Below, one piece after another: positions 51,590 through 61,963 of a DNA stretch of 64,000 bases. This stretch comes from Formosa sp. (lineage in GTDB: Bacteria > Bacteroidota > Bacteroidia > Flavobacteriales > Flavobacteriaceae), in the NCBI GenBank assembly GCA_018673215.1, contig JABHDE010000022.1, positions 1 through 64,000 of the forward strand. Reading direction: 5' to 3'. The notes under the pieces are model-generated. The model saw nothing but the letters and a program-made list of their open reading frames with translations. It had not been told where the DNA came from and did not search any database. Within the stretch, counting starts at the first letter, position 1, and the number at the start of each line of letters is the position of its first letter. A program made the position numbers and the translations under genes.

Positions 51590-52768
51590 TTATTTCAATA
51601 TTAATTTTTGTGAAGTATGTTTTCCAGAATTATTTACAGTTATAATATATAATCCAGGTTTGATATTTGCTAAATCAATTTTTGTGACAAGATTATTTAT
51701 AGGTTTTTTAAATATAGTTACTCCCAGAGAATTTCTAATGGTTACACTCGCCTCATTAAAAACATTGTCAAATAAATCTATTGTGACAAATTGATCGGTA
51801 GGATTTGGATAAATAAGAGGTTTTTTCCCTAGCTCAAAATCAGGATTGTTAAGGTCGTTACAATTTTGAGTTTGTGATATGACAGCCTTTTTAGCGGTCA
51901 ATCCTAACAAAAAACGAACCATTTTGTAATAATAAGGAAGATCCAAAGTGCTCACTCGATCATTAGAACTGTGATAATGAGGGCTCAAGTCAGAAAAACC
52001 ATCAGCATCAGAAATCATGATTGCTGTTTTTCCATTCAACCAAAAATGATAATTATCGCTGGCATCAATCCCAGGGTCTACTACATTAGGGGTGAGTCCT
52101 ATTTCAGTACTATACGTATTTAGTATAGAAACTGCGTCATCTTTTAAGGCGATAGAATTTCATTTGTCCCGAACATGAATGGGTGCGTCATCTGCTTGAT
52201 CTTTGTCGTAACCCATCATGTCCAAATTGATTGCACCTATCAAATTTTGTGAGCTACTAAAATTTGTAACATAGTGTTTGGATCCAAGAAGTCCAATTTC
52301 CTCCTCGTCAAATAGAATGTATTGAATGGTATTGTCAAAACAATATTGAGATAAAACACATGCTACTTCCAGAATAGCTACCGTCCCAGTAGCATTATCA
52401 TCTGCACAATAATTTGTTACAGTGTCGTAATGCCCACAAATCACAAGAACTTCATTAGGGTTTTTTGATCCCGTTTGGGTAGCAATTACGTTGGTTCCAT
52501 TGGTACTGTAAGCATCTGAGGTAACTGAAAGATTTCCAAAGCTTTCTAGTTTTTGAACCAAATAATCTTTGGAGATGTCATTTTGATGACTTTGCCGATT
52601 TAGAATGGTTACAGTACTGCCGTTTACGACCGTAGAGATTTCTCCAGAGAACTCTTTAAGCATTACTTCTAACCCAGACCCATCGACTTTGTTGATAAGC
52701 TCTGAAATGCTTTGTCCAAAACAGTTAGCAGAAATGAACAGAAATAGTATAAACTTTATTGTTTTCAT
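51590..52768 (-). pseudogene. M28-family peptidase with T9SS type A sorting domain, interrupted by an in-frame TGA
   Basis: ORF 52160..52768 (signal peptide, VLVICGHYDTV, YCADDNATGTVAILE, LFDEEEIGLLGSKHY) ends HVRDK(TGA); the same frame continues NSIALKDDAVSILNTYSTEIGLTPNVVDPGIDASDNYHFWLNGKTAIMISDADGFSDLSPHYHSSNDR into ORF 51590..52039, which ends with a T9SS-like PNPTDQFVTIDL...GLYIITVNNSGKHTSQKLILK. Confidence 0.85.
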
Positions 52769-52868
52769 AATGTAGGATTAATAAATTTAGGGTAAACAAT
52801 TATTTACAAAAATCATGCCTAATTTGATAACTTTTTTTTGATCCACTCAACGTTTTGCTCTGTTGTAA

Positions 52869-52908
52869 CACGCTAAAGCGTGGCGCTAGGGTGGTGAGGG
52901 GGGCAGCG
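52869..52908 (+). repeat. REP-like palindromic element
   Basis: CACGCT-AA-AGCGTG hairpin followed by GCGCTAGGG and a G-rich run; same architecture as the element at 8527..8556 on the opposite strand. Confidence 0.45.
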
Positions 52909-53092
52909 CTGTACAGGTTTTGTTTGTAGTAATACCTCACTTAGAGCAAACAACTCGCCCACTTATAAAGTTAAAAAAAAATCATATCTCAAAAAAAAAT
53001 GCGATTTTTAAAGTTCTAAATTAATAGTTACAGTTTTGCTTTTTCAGTGTAACTTTTCTTATATTAGTACGTCTTATATCAAAACACGTTAG

Positions 53093-54025
53093 ATGAATAA
53101 CCTTTTAGAAACCAAAGAAGTTTCAAAATATTTTGGTGAGTTCCAAGCTTTAAACGCCGTATCCATCCAAGTGCCCAAACACAGTATTTTTGGATTATTA
53201 GGTCCCAATGGCGCTGGGAAAACCACCTTAATCAGAATTATCAATCAAATTACCATGCCCGACACGGGATCGGTTTTTTTAGATGGTGAGGCTTTGCAGC
53301 CCCACCACGTGCAATACATAGGCTATTTACCCGAAGAACGGGGGCTGTATAAATCCATGAAAGTCGGGGAGCAAGCTCTTTATTTGGCACAACTCAAAGG
53401 CCTGTCGTATTCAGAAGCGAAAAAACGCTTAAAATACTGGTTCGACAAATTAGAAATCGGACATTGGTGGGACAAAAAAATAGAAGAGCTTTCCAAAGGA
53501 ATGGCACAAAAAATTCAGTTTGTGGTCACGGTTTTACACCAACCCAAACTGTTGATTTTTGACGAACCGTTTTCTGGTTTTGATCCCATCAACGCCAATC
53601 TTATTAAAGACGAAATTTTGCAATTGAGAGACGAGGGTGCTACGGTTATTTTTTCCACCCACCGAATGGAATCGGTAGAAGAACTGTGCGATCATATTGC
53701 CTTGATCCATGAGTCTAAAAAAATACTTGATGGCAAGCTCAATGACATCAAACGCGACTACAAAACAAACTCTTTTGAAGTCGGGCTGTTGACAGACAAC
53801 AAACGTGCATTACAACAAACCATTGAATCCAAATTTAAAGTCGCTCCGGCAGATTTTAAATCTTTACACGATGATTTAAAACTCAATATCTCTATGGGAT
53901 CTGATGGGACCTCCAATGATTTGTTGGCCTTTTTAACGTCCCAAGCACAAGTCCTCCATTTCAAAGAATTAATCCCAAATGCGAGTGATATTTTTATTCA
54001 AACCATCCAAAATAACAAGTCATGA
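53093..54025 (+). CDS. ABC transporter ATP-binding protein (ABC-2 type exporter)
   Basis: GLLGPNGAGKTTLIRIINQI Walker A, LSKGMAQKIQFVVTVLHQPKLLIFDEPFSGFDP signature/Walker B. Confidence 0.95.
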   Translation: MNNLLETKEVSKYFGEFQALNAVSIQVPKHSIFGLLGPNGAGKTTLIRIINQITMPDTGSVFLDGEALQPHHVQYIGYLPEERGLYKSMKVGEQALYLAQLKGLSYSEAKKRLKYWFDKLEIGHWWDKKIEELSKGMAQKIQFVVTVLHQPKLLIFDEPFSGFDPINANLIKDEILQLRDEGATVIFSTHRMESVEELCDHIALIHESKKILDGKLNDIKRDYKTNSFEVGLLTDNKRALQQTIESKFKVAPADFKSLHDDLKLNISMGSDGTSNDLLAFLTSQAQVLHFKELIPNASDIFIQTIQNNKS

Positions 54026-55332
54026 ATCACCTTCCACTAATTATCAAACGTGAGTATTTGACTAAAGTGCGCAACAAGTCGTTCATCCTTATGACGTTTT
54101 TGACACCCCTTATAATGATTGCCTTATTTTTATTTGTAGGCTATTTATCGAGTGTCAATAACGATACTGTTCGCAGTATCTATGTTTTAGATGAAACGGA
54201 TTTCCTTTCTGAATCCTTTAAAACAAACGAACAAACAGTTTATAACCACCTTTCTGAAATTGATTTAGAAACCGCTAAAACATTGACCAAACAAGAAGAC
54301 GCTTATGGCTTGCTTCATATTCCAAATAGTTCTTTAGAAACGGTGTCCAGCTCTATTCGTTTTTATTCAGAAGAATCGCCTTCACTCTCATTTATATCCT
54401 CTTTGGAGTCAAAAATAGAAAATAAATTATCCGAACTGAAATTACAAAATGACGGGGTTAATTTAGCGCTCATCAAAGCCTCAAAAACAAGTGTTGAAAT
54501 CAATCAAGAAACTTTTGAAGGGGTCAAAACCTCTAAGGTAGGCAGTGTCATTAAATTGATTTTTGGAGGAGCTGCAGGGTATCTGTTATTTATGTTTATT
54601 ATCATCTATGGAAACATGATTATGCGCAGTGTGATTGAAGAGAAAACAAGCCGGATCATTGAAGTTATTATCTCGTCCGTGAAACCCATTCAATTGATGT
54701 TAGGAAAAATCATTGGAACTTCTTTGGCAGGAATTACACAATTTGCGATTTGGCTTCTTTTAGGCGCTGTTATGTTTATTGCAGCGTCCTCCATTTTTGG
54801 GATGGATCTATCTCAAACGCAGACGTCTCAACAAGAAATGGTAAATCAAGCACTTTCAAATCCAGAGTCTGCTAATAAGTTTCAAATGATGGTAGGAGAA
54901 ATTAGTGCCCTTCCACTTGGTAATTTGGTGGTCGCCTTTATCTTGTTCTTTATAGGGGGTTATCTTTTATACAGTTCGTTATATGCAGCCATTGGTGCAG
55001 CGGTAGATAACGAAACGGATACACAACAATTTATGTTGCCTGTAATTTTGCCTTTAATTTTAGCAATTTATGTAGGGGTGTTTACTGTCATTGAGGATCC
55101 TCACGGTACTATTTCTACCGTGTTTTCATTTATTCCATATACCTCACCAGTAGTGATGCTCATGCGGATTCCATTTGGCGTTCCCTTATGGCAACAAATT
55201 GTTTCACTTTTGATTCTAATTGTAACCTTTATATTTACAGTCTGGTTTGCCTCTAAAATTTACCGTGTAGGAATTTTGATGTATGGAAAAAAACCAAGCT
55301 ACAAAGAACTTTTCAAATGGTTGAAATATTAA
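54022..55332 (+). CDS. ABC-2 type transporter permease
   Basis: LIIKREYLTKVRNKSFILMTFLTPL, IMRSVIEEKTSRIIEVIISSVKPIQLMLGKIIG; ATGA overlap with the ATPase gene. Confidence 0.93.
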   Translation: MNHLPLIIKREYLTKVRNKSFILMTFLTPLIMIALFLFVGYLSSVNNDTVRSIYVLDETDFLSESFKTNEQTVYNHLSEIDLETAKTLTKQEDAYGLLHIPNSSLETVSSSIRFYSEESPSLSFISSLESKIENKLSELKLQNDGVNLALIKASKTSVEINQETFEGVKTSKVGSVIKLIFGGAAGYLLFMFIIIYGNMIMRSVIEEKTSRIIEVIISSVKPIQLMLGKIIGTSLAGITQFAIWLLLGAVMFIAASSIFGMDLSQTQTSQQEMVNQALSNPESANKFQMMVGEISALPLGNLVVAFILFFIGGYLLYSSLYAAIGAAVDNETDTQQFMLPVILPLILAIYVGVFTVIEDPHGTISTVFSFIPYTSPVVMLMRIPFGVPLWQQIVSLLILIVTFIFTVWFASKIYRVGILMYGKKPSYKELFKWLKY

Positions 55333-55372
55333 TTTTACGATAGCTCACTTACTCATACTAAATCAACAAAAA

Positions 55373-56536
55373 ATGTCTAGAATACTAATTATTGAAGATG
55401 AAGCCTCTATACGTCGAGTCCTTGTTAAAATATTGACAGAAGAGAATACACAGTACCATGTGTTCGAAGCCGAAGATGGTTTAATGGGCACCGAAATGAT
55501 TAAAAAAGACGATTTTGATTTGGTCTTATGTGATATTAAAATGCCAAAAATGGATGGAGTTGAAGTTTTGGAAGCTGTCAAAAAAATCAAGCCCGAAATC
55601 CCTATGGTAATGATTTCTGGTCATGGCGACTTAGATACAGCTGTAAATACCATGCGTCTGGGTGCTTTTGATTACATTTCTAAACCCCCTGACTTAAATC
55701 GACTGCTAAATACCATTCGAAATGCACTCGATCGAAAGCAACTGGTTATCGAAAACAAACGCCTTAAACGTAAAGTTGGTAAACAATACGAAATGGTTGG
55801 AAACTCTCCCGAAATTGAAACGATCAAATCAATTATTGATAAAGTTGCTCCAACGGAAGCACGCGTATTAATAACGGGTCCAAACGGAACTGGAAAAGAA
55901 TTAGTGGCCCATTGGTTGCATCAAAAAAGTGACCGTGCCAAAGCGCCTATGATAGAGGTTAATTGTGCTGCCATTCCTAGTGAACTTATAGAAAGCGAAT
56001 TATTTGGACACATAAAAGGAGCGTTTACAAGCGCTCACAAAGACCGTGCAGGGAAGTTTGAAGCAGCAAATAATGGGACTATATTTCTTGACGAAGTTGG
56101 GGATATGAGTCTCTCAGCACAAGCAAAAGTATTACGTGCTTTACAAGAAAGTCGTATCCAACGTGTAGGTAGTGATAAGGACATTAAAGTAGATGTACGG
56201 GTCATTGCTGCGACAAATAAAAACCTTAAGACCGAAATATCAGAAGGGCGTTTTAGAGAAGATCTATACCATCGATTGGCTGTGATTCTCATAAAAGTTC
56301 CTTCGCTAAATGATCGTAGAGAAGATATTCCTGTCTTAGTCGATTATTTTGCTAACAAAATAGCCACCGAACAAGGAACTGTTAAAAAGAGATTTTCTCC
56401 TGAAGTGTTCAAATTACTTCAGGCTTATGATTGGACTGGTAATATTAGAGAATTAAGAAATGTTGTTGAGCGTCTAATTATTCTTGGAGAGGACGAAGTG
56501 ACGGTTGCAGATGTCAAGGCATTTGTGAGTAAGTAA
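55373..56536 (+). CDS. NtrC-like response regulator with sigma-54-interaction AAA+ domain, no C-terminal HTH
   Basis: Receiver domain (IEDEASIRR, CDIKMPKMDG, MISGHG, ISKPPD); AAA+ ITGPNGTGKELVA, ELFGHIKGAFTSAHKDRAGKFEAANNGTIFLDEVGDM; ends ADVKAFVSK after 387 aa. Confidence 0.92.
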   Translation: MSRILIIEDEASIRRVLVKILTEENTQYHVFEAEDGLMGTEMIKKDDFDLVLCDIKMPKMDGVEVLEAVKKIKPEIPMVMISGHGDLDTAVNTMRLGAFDYISKPPDLNRLLNTIRNALDRKQLVIENKRLKRKVGKQYEMVGNSPEIETIKSIIDKVAPTEARVLITGPNGTGKELVAHWLHQKSDRAKAPMIEVNCAAIPSELIESELFGHIKGAFTSAHKDRAGKFEAANNGTIFLDEVGDMSLSAQAKVLRALQESRIQRVGSDKDIKVDVRVIAATNKNLKTEISEGRFREDLYHRLAVILIKVPSLNDRREDIPVLVDYFANKIATEQGTVKKRFSPEVFKLLQAYDWTGNIRELRNVVERLIILGEDEVTVADVKAFVSK

Positions 56537-56605
56537 TATTATTTATGTTATTCTTAACGCTTAGATGCGTTAGAACGCTTAGCTTTACTTTTATAAATAC
56601 AACAT

Positions 56606-58009
56606 ATGAAATATTTAGTACTCATTATTTTTTGTTCAATGTCGTTTGGGCTGAATGCCCAATCGGATGCGGATTATTTGGAATCGTTCTATAAAAATTC
56701 CTTAACCAATGGACAAAGTTACCAATGGTTAGATTATTTATCCAACGAAATTGGAGGTCGACTCTCAGGCTCTTTAAATGCCGAGTTAGCAGTTGAATAT
56801 ACCAAAACCGAATTGGATAAATTAGGCCTAGATCGTGTATGGTTACAGCCAGTTATGGTGCCAAAATGGGTGCGAGGTACTCCAGAGTTTTCTTATATCG
56901 AAACAGCACCCGGCAAAACCATCTCAGTCAACATTTGTGCTTTAGGAGGCTCGGTCGCCACCCCGCTTCAAGGAGTCAAAGCTGAAGTCATTGAAGTACA
57001 AGGAATAGAAGAATTAAAAACGTTGGATCGAAAAGATGTGGAAGGAAAAATAGTCTTTTTTAACCGTCCCATGCAAGCCGATTTAATTTTAACTTTTGAA
57101 GCCTATGGTGGGTGTGTCGATCAGCGTTATGATGGTGCCAAAGAAGCTGGGAAATTGGGAGCGGTAGCAATGATTGTACGCTCTATGAATCTTAGATTAG
57201 ACGATTTACCCCATACGGGAGCGATGTCTTACGGAGACACCCCTGTTTCAAAGCGTATTCCTTCGTCGGCGATTAGTACCAATGATGCCGAAAAGTTAAG
57301 CGGTATGTTAAAAATCGACTCAAATCTTAAGTTGTACATCAAACAAAGTTGCCGTCAATTAAAAGATGTACAGTCTTATAACGTGATTGGAGAAATTACA
57401 GGGTCAGAATTTCCAGATGAGATTATTACCGTTGGGGGACATTTAGATTCTTGGGATTTAGGAGATGGTTCTCATGACGATGGTGCAGGTTGTGTCCAAT
57501 CAATGGATGTATTACGTTTATTAAAAATTTCGGGGATTAAACCCAAACGCACTATAAGAGTGGTGTTGTTTATGAATGAAGAAAACGGCTTAAGAGGTGG
57601 AAAGGCGTATGCCAAGGAAGCGACACGAAAAGGAGAGAACCATATTTTCGCTTTAGAAAGTGATTCAGGTGGATTTACTCCACGAGGGTTTACTTTTGAT
57701 GGTCCAGACTATAAAGTTGATAAAATCTTACAATGGAAGCCTTTGTTTGAACCTTACTTGATTCATTATTTCAAAAAGGGAGGTAGTGGAGCAGATATTG
57801 GTCCTTTGAAAAAAAGCTCCAATGTATTGGCAGGTTTGCGTCCAGATTCCCAACGTTATTTTGACCACCATCATGCCGCAAATGATACATTTGATGCCGT
57901 TAATAAACGTGAACTAGAACTAGGCGCAGCCACCATGACGTCCTTGGTCTATTTGATCGATAAATACGGATTAAACTCTATAGAAAAACAGCCGCAATTA
58001 AAAGACTAG
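56606..58009 (+). CDS. M28 family metallopeptidase (secreted)
   Basis: Signal peptide; ITVGGHLDSWDLGDGSHDDGAGCVQSMDVL, FMNEENGLRGGKAYA, YFDHHHAANDTFDAV. Confidence 0.93.
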   Translation: MKYLVLIIFCSMSFGLNAQSDADYLESFYKNSLTNGQSYQWLDYLSNEIGGRLSGSLNAELAVEYTKTELDKLGLDRVWLQPVMVPKWVRGTPEFSYIETAPGKTISVNICALGGSVATPLQGVKAEVIEVQGIEELKTLDRKDVEGKIVFFNRPMQADLILTFEAYGGCVDQRYDGAKEAGKLGAVAMIVRSMNLRLDDLPHTGAMSYGDTPVSKRIPSSAISTNDAEKLSGMLKIDSNLKLYIKQSCRQLKDVQSYNVIGEITGSEFPDEIITVGGHLDSWDLGDGSHDDGAGCVQSMDVLRLLKISGIKPKRTIRVVLFMNEENGLRGGKAYAKEATRKGENHIFALESDSGGFTPRGFTFDGPDYKVDKILQWKPLFEPYLIHYFKKGGSGADIGPLKKSSNVLAGLRPDSQRYFDHHHAANDTFDAVNKRELELGAATMTSLVYLIDKYGLNSIEKQPQLKD

Positions 58010-58014
58010 GTGTT

Positions 58015-58881
58015 TTATTTCACTAGCTGAAAGATGTATCCAAAAGAAATATTTCTTTGAAAAAAGAAAAACTCTTGAGACGCCGTGTCTGCTGTTGATG
58101 TAGTGGTTCGTATGTTTGACATATCTATATAGCCTGCTTTAAATTCTGCTTGAATAAAAAAGTGATTAAATAAGGTGAGATTGACCCCTGTTTTAAGCGA
58201 TAATCCAAACCCTGCTATGTGAAACGCGTCATTTTGTTCTTTAGAGAGTAGGGTTGAGTTGGTTTTTGGATATAAAATTCCTGCGCCAAAAGACTCTAAT
58301 AGGTTCAGCTGTATTTTTTTTGAGTTCCATTTTAGATAGTCCCCTAAATTATCAACTCTCGAAATTTCAAGATTAATGAAGTTCAAGCCATCCGTATGTT
58401 CAAACTCCAAAAAATCCTCATCAATATAAATGTATTCATTGTTATACACACCATTAAATTCTGAAACAGGATCATTCAAATCAATATAGCCATCTATGAT
58501 TGCTGGTTGTTGTTCTATCATAACGTACTTCATGTGATCAAATCCCACAGAAAAATTCCAATTGTCATGAAAAAAATACCCTATTCTGCCAACAGTTTGC
58601 GGAATCGAGATATTTGAAGGATTCAAATAAAGGTCAGCTTCCCATGGATTTTGACGGTCTTTGGCTGCTACATTGTAAAGCGTAAAGTTGTAATCATCGC
58701 CTTTAAAGGTGATGTCTGAATAGCTGTATTGTGATTTGTTCCATCCCCAATAAAAATAGAGTTTACCTTTATTTTTGGTCTTAAAATCAGTTTGAATAAT
58801 TGAAGTATTTTCAATAAATTCTTGTGAATATCCATGAATGCTCAATCCAATGAATAGGCACATGAGAAGTGTTTTTTGCAT
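58015..58881 (-). CDS. Putative outer membrane beta-barrel protein
   Basis: Signal peptide MQKTLLMCLFIGLSIHGYSQ; GKLYFYWGWNKSQYSYSDITFKGDDYNFTLYNV; C-terminal aromatic strand. Confidence 0.8.
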   Translation of the reverse strand: MQKTLLMCLFIGLSIHGYSQEFIENTSIIQTDFKTKNKGKLYFYWGWNKSQYSYSDITFKGDDYNFTLYNVAAKDRQNPWEADLYLNPSNISIPQTVGRIGYFFHDNWNFSVGFDHMKYVMIEQQPAIIDGYIDLNDPVSEFNGVYNNEYIYIDEDFLEFEHTDGLNFINLEISRVDNLGDYLKWNSKKIQLNLLESFGAGILYPKTNSTLLSKEQNDAFHIAGFGLSLKTGVNLTLFNHFFIQAEFKAGYIDMSNIRTTTSTADTASQEFFFFQRNISFGYIFQLVK

Positions 58882-58886
58882 AGGTT

Positions 58887-59705
58887 CTAAAGGGAGTTGA
58901 CGGTGCTTTTTATGGCGACTAAGTTGCTAAGTAGTTTTTCTAAGTGATCCAAATGAAGCATGTTAGCACCATCACTTTTTGCATTAGAAGGATCAAAATG
59001 AGTTTCTATGAATAAGCCATCAACATTGTTTACGATGCCAGCGCGAGCAATAGTTTCAATCATGTCTGGACGCCCACCTGTTACACCACTAGTTTGGTTG
59101 GGTTGTTGTAAGGAGTGTGTAACATCTAAAACAGTTGGTGCAAAAGCACGCATAGTTGGAATGCCACGAAAATCAACAATCATGTCCTGATAGCCAAACA
59201 TAGTCCCTCTATCTGTAATCCATGCTTTTTCATTTCCAGCATCTTTTACTTTTTGAACGGCATGTTTCATGGCCTCTGGGCTCATAAATTGTCCTTTTTT
59301 TAAGTTTATAACTTTCCCTGTTTTTGCAGCTGCAACCACAAGGTCCGTTTGTCGTACTAAAAATGCAGGAATTTGTAATACATCTACATATTGAGCTGCC
59401 ATAGCGGCATCCGAAACTTCATGAATATCAGTCACAGTTGGAATGTCAAATGTTTCAGAAACTTTCCTTAGAATTTTTAGAGCTTTTTCATCCCCAATTC
59501 CTGTGAAACTATCAATTCGACTGCGGTTTGCTTTCTTAAAACTGCCTTTAAATATGTAAGGAATTTCTAAGGCATCAGTAATTCTACATACTTTTTCTGC
59601 TATTTTAAGCGCCATTGTTTCACTTTCAATTGCACAAGGACCTGCTAATAAAAAGAAGTTGTCCGAAGTTGTATGTTTTAATTTTGGAATATCTTGAAGA
59701 TTCAT
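58887..59705 (-). CDS. kdsA: 3-deoxy-8-phosphooctulonate synthase
   Basis: FFLLAGPCAIESE, IFKGSFKKANRSRIDSFTGIGDEKAL, FDATH-like LDVTHSLQQPN, DGLFIETHFDPSNAKSDG. Start set to MNLQDIPK. Confidence 0.95.
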   Translation of the reverse strand: MNLQDIPKLKHTTSDNFFLLAGPCAIESETMALKIAEKVCRITDALEIPYIFKGSFKKANRSRIDSFTGIGDEKALKILRKVSETFDIPTVTDIHEVSDAAMAAQYVDVLQIPAFLVRQTDLVVAAAKTGKVINLKKGQFMSPEAMKHAVQKVKDAGNEKAWITDRGTMFGYQDMIVDFRGIPTMRAFAPTVLDVTHSLQQPNQTSGVTGGRPDMIETIARAGIVNNVDGLFIETHFDPSNAKSDGANMLHLDHLEKLLSNLVAIKSTVNSL

Positions 59706-59790
59706 TGCTGTTAATTTATGCTGCAAATATAATCAAAATTAAAAGGTGTTATAAAATTAATAAGCAGTACAAAAGTCAGAAAATTAAATG

Positions 59791-59799
59791 TAACTTTGC
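59791..59799 (+). promoter_or_regulatory. Bacteroidetes -7 box (TAACTTTGC)
   Basis: TAnnTTTG motif 21 bp upstream of the typA ATG. Confidence 0.55.
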
Positions 59800-59819
59800 A
59801 CGCTTAAAACAAGGCACTT

Positions 59820-61619
59820 ATGGCTAATGTAAAAAACATCGCAATTATTGCGCACGTCGATCACGGTAAAACAACCTTGGTTGATAAAATCATGTATCAC
59901 TGTCAACTGTTTCGTGAAAATCAAAACACAGGAGACTTAATTTTAGATAATAATGATCTTGAACGTGAAAGAGGGATCACCATCACTTCAAAAAATGTTT
60001 CTGTAGTATATAAAGACACCAAGATTAATATTATTGATACTCCTGGTCACGCCGATTTTGGTGGTGAGGTAGAACGTGTCCTTAACATGGCAGATGGTGT
60101 TTTGTTGTTGGTAGATGCTTTTGAAGGTCCAATGCCTCAAACGCGCTTTGTACTTCAAAAAGCAATTGACTTAGGATTGAAGCCTTGTGTGGTTGTCAAT
60201 AAAGTTGATAAAGAAAACTGTACTCCAGACGAGGTGCACGAAAAAGTATTTGACTTGATGTTTGAGTTAGGAGCAGAAGAGTGGCAATTAGATTTCCCTA
60301 CAGTTTATGGATCTGCCAAAAATAATTGGATGAACCATGACTGGAAAGAGGAAAATGATAATATAGAGCCATTATTAGACATGGTAATTGAGCACATTCC
60401 TTCACCAAAAATTCCTGATGGAAATACACAGATGTTAATTACATCTTTGGATTTCTCTTCTTTTACAGGACGAATCGCTATTGGGCGTTTGACACGAGGA
60501 GATCTAAAAACAGGGCAACAAATTTCGTTGGTAAAACGCGATGGAAGCATTGTGAAATCTAAAATTAAAGAACTTCATGTTTTTGAGGGCTTAGGAAGAA
60601 AAAAGATTGATGAGGTTCAAACAGGAGATATTTGTGCTATTGTAGGTTTGGAAGGTTTTGAGATTGGCGACACAGTTGCTGATATTGAAAACCCAGAAGG
60701 TCTTAAGACTATTGCTATTGATGAACCAACAATGAGTATGTTGTTTACAATTAACGATTCTCCATTCTTTGGTAAAGACGGAAAGTTTGTAACTTCTAGA
60801 CATATAAAGGAACGCCTGGATAAAGAATTAGAAAAGAATTTAGCATTGCGTGTTAATGCCACAGATAGTGCCGATAAATTCATGGTTTTCGGAAGAGGTG
60901 TTTTACACTTGTCTGTACTCATCGAAACGATGCGTCGTGAGGGGTATGAATTACAAATCGGACAGCCACAGGTAATTATAAAAGTGATTGATGGTGTTAA
61001 ATGCGAACCTGTTGAAGAAATGACGATTGATTTACCGGAATCTGTTTCAGGTAAAGCCATTGAAATGGTAACCATGCGAAAAGGCGAAATGCTAAGTATG
61101 GAGGCAAAAGGAGAACGTATGGTGTGTGAGTTTTTAATTCCTTCTAGAGGCATTATAGGTATGCGTAATCAGCTATTAACAGCGACTGCTGGTGAAGCAA
61201 TTATGGCACACAGATTCAAAGAATACCAACCGCTTAAAGGTGGAATTCCAGAACGCCAAAATGGTTCTTTAGTTTCTATGGAACTTGGTCAAGCGATTCC
61301 TTATTCTATTGATAAATTACAAGATAGAGGTAAGTTTTTTGTCGATCCAGGTGAAAGTATTTATGAAGGTCAAGTCATTGGAGAAAATTCTCGTGGTGAT
61401 GATATGGCAATCAATATTACAAAAACTAAAAAGTTAAGTAATGTACGAAGTTCTGGTGCCGATGATAAAGCCAAAATTGTTCCGGCAATTAAGTTTTCTT
61501 TAGAAGAAGCATTAGAATACATTCAAAAAGATGAGTATGTTGAGGTTACTCCTAAGTCTTTGAGATTGCGTAAAATATACCTTACAGAAGTTGAACGTAA
61601 ACGTAACAAAATCATATAA
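59820..61619 (+). CDS. typA: Translational GTPase TypA/BipA
   Basis: NIAIIAHVDHGKTTLVDKIMY, DLERERGITITSKNVSV, DTPGHADFGGEVERVL, NKVDKENC. Confidence 0.97.
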   Translation: MANVKNIAIIAHVDHGKTTLVDKIMYHCQLFRENQNTGDLILDNNDLERERGITITSKNVSVVYKDTKINIIDTPGHADFGGEVERVLNMADGVLLLVDAFEGPMPQTRFVLQKAIDLGLKPCVVVNKVDKENCTPDEVHEKVFDLMFELGAEEWQLDFPTVYGSAKNNWMNHDWKEENDNIEPLLDMVIEHIPSPKIPDGNTQMLITSLDFSSFTGRIAIGRLTRGDLKTGQQISLVKRDGSIVKSKIKELHVFEGLGRKKIDEVQTGDICAIVGLEGFEIGDTVADIENPEGLKTIAIDEPTMSMLFTINDSPFFGKDGKFVTSRHIKERLDKELEKNLALRVNATDSADKFMVFGRGVLHLSVLIETMRREGYELQIGQPQVIIKVIDGVKCEPVEEMTIDLPESVSGKAIEMVTMRKGEMLSMEAKGERMVCEFLIPSRGIIGMRNQLLTATAGEAIMAHRFKEYQPLKGGIPERQNGSLVSMELGQAIPYSIDKLQDRGKFFVDPGESIYEGQVIGENSRGDDMAINITKTKKLSNVRSSGADDKAKIVPAIKFSLEEALEYIQKDEYVEVTPKSLRLRKIYLTEVERKRNKII

Positions 61620-61849
61620 TGAGTTTCTTAGAAACTCATGGCACTGAATTGGTAGGTTATTTAGCAATGCTTGTACTATTGATCTCTTTTTTGATGAAAG
61701 ACATTCGTAGGCTAAGAACTCTCAATATGATAGCCTGTGCATTATTTGTAGCTTATGGATTTTTGTTAGCGACTTCTTGGCCCATTATTATTTCTAATGC
61801 ATCCATCATGGGAATTAATATATATTACCTGTTTTTGAAGAAAAAGTAG
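61619..61849 (+). CDS. YgjV-like small inner membrane protein
   Basis: ELVGYLAMLVLLISFLMKDIRRLRTLNMIACALFVAYGFLL; TAATG overlap with typA. Confidence 0.75.
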   Translation: MSFLETHGTELVGYLAMLVLLISFLMKDIRRLRTLNMIACALFVAYGFLLATSWPIIISNASIMGINIYYLFLKKK

Positions 61850-61963
61850 TATTTTCACACGAACATCTAACTTAATGCGTAACAAATTGGTAAGCGTTAT
61901 TAGCTATACTATTATACGTTGTTAGTTATTTGTGCGTTATATTAATAGTTCTAACGAGTCAAT

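Noticed and set aside
52160-52162. In-frame TGA in the M28 gene as a selenocysteine codon
   Set aside because: The position aligns with a non-catalytic segment after HVRDK, no SECIS-like hairpin was apparent just downstream, and a nonsense mutation is simpler.
60617-61153. Antisense ORF of 178 aa (minus strand)
   Set aside because: Lies entirely within typA on the opposite strand; Ser/Ile-rich shadow translation.
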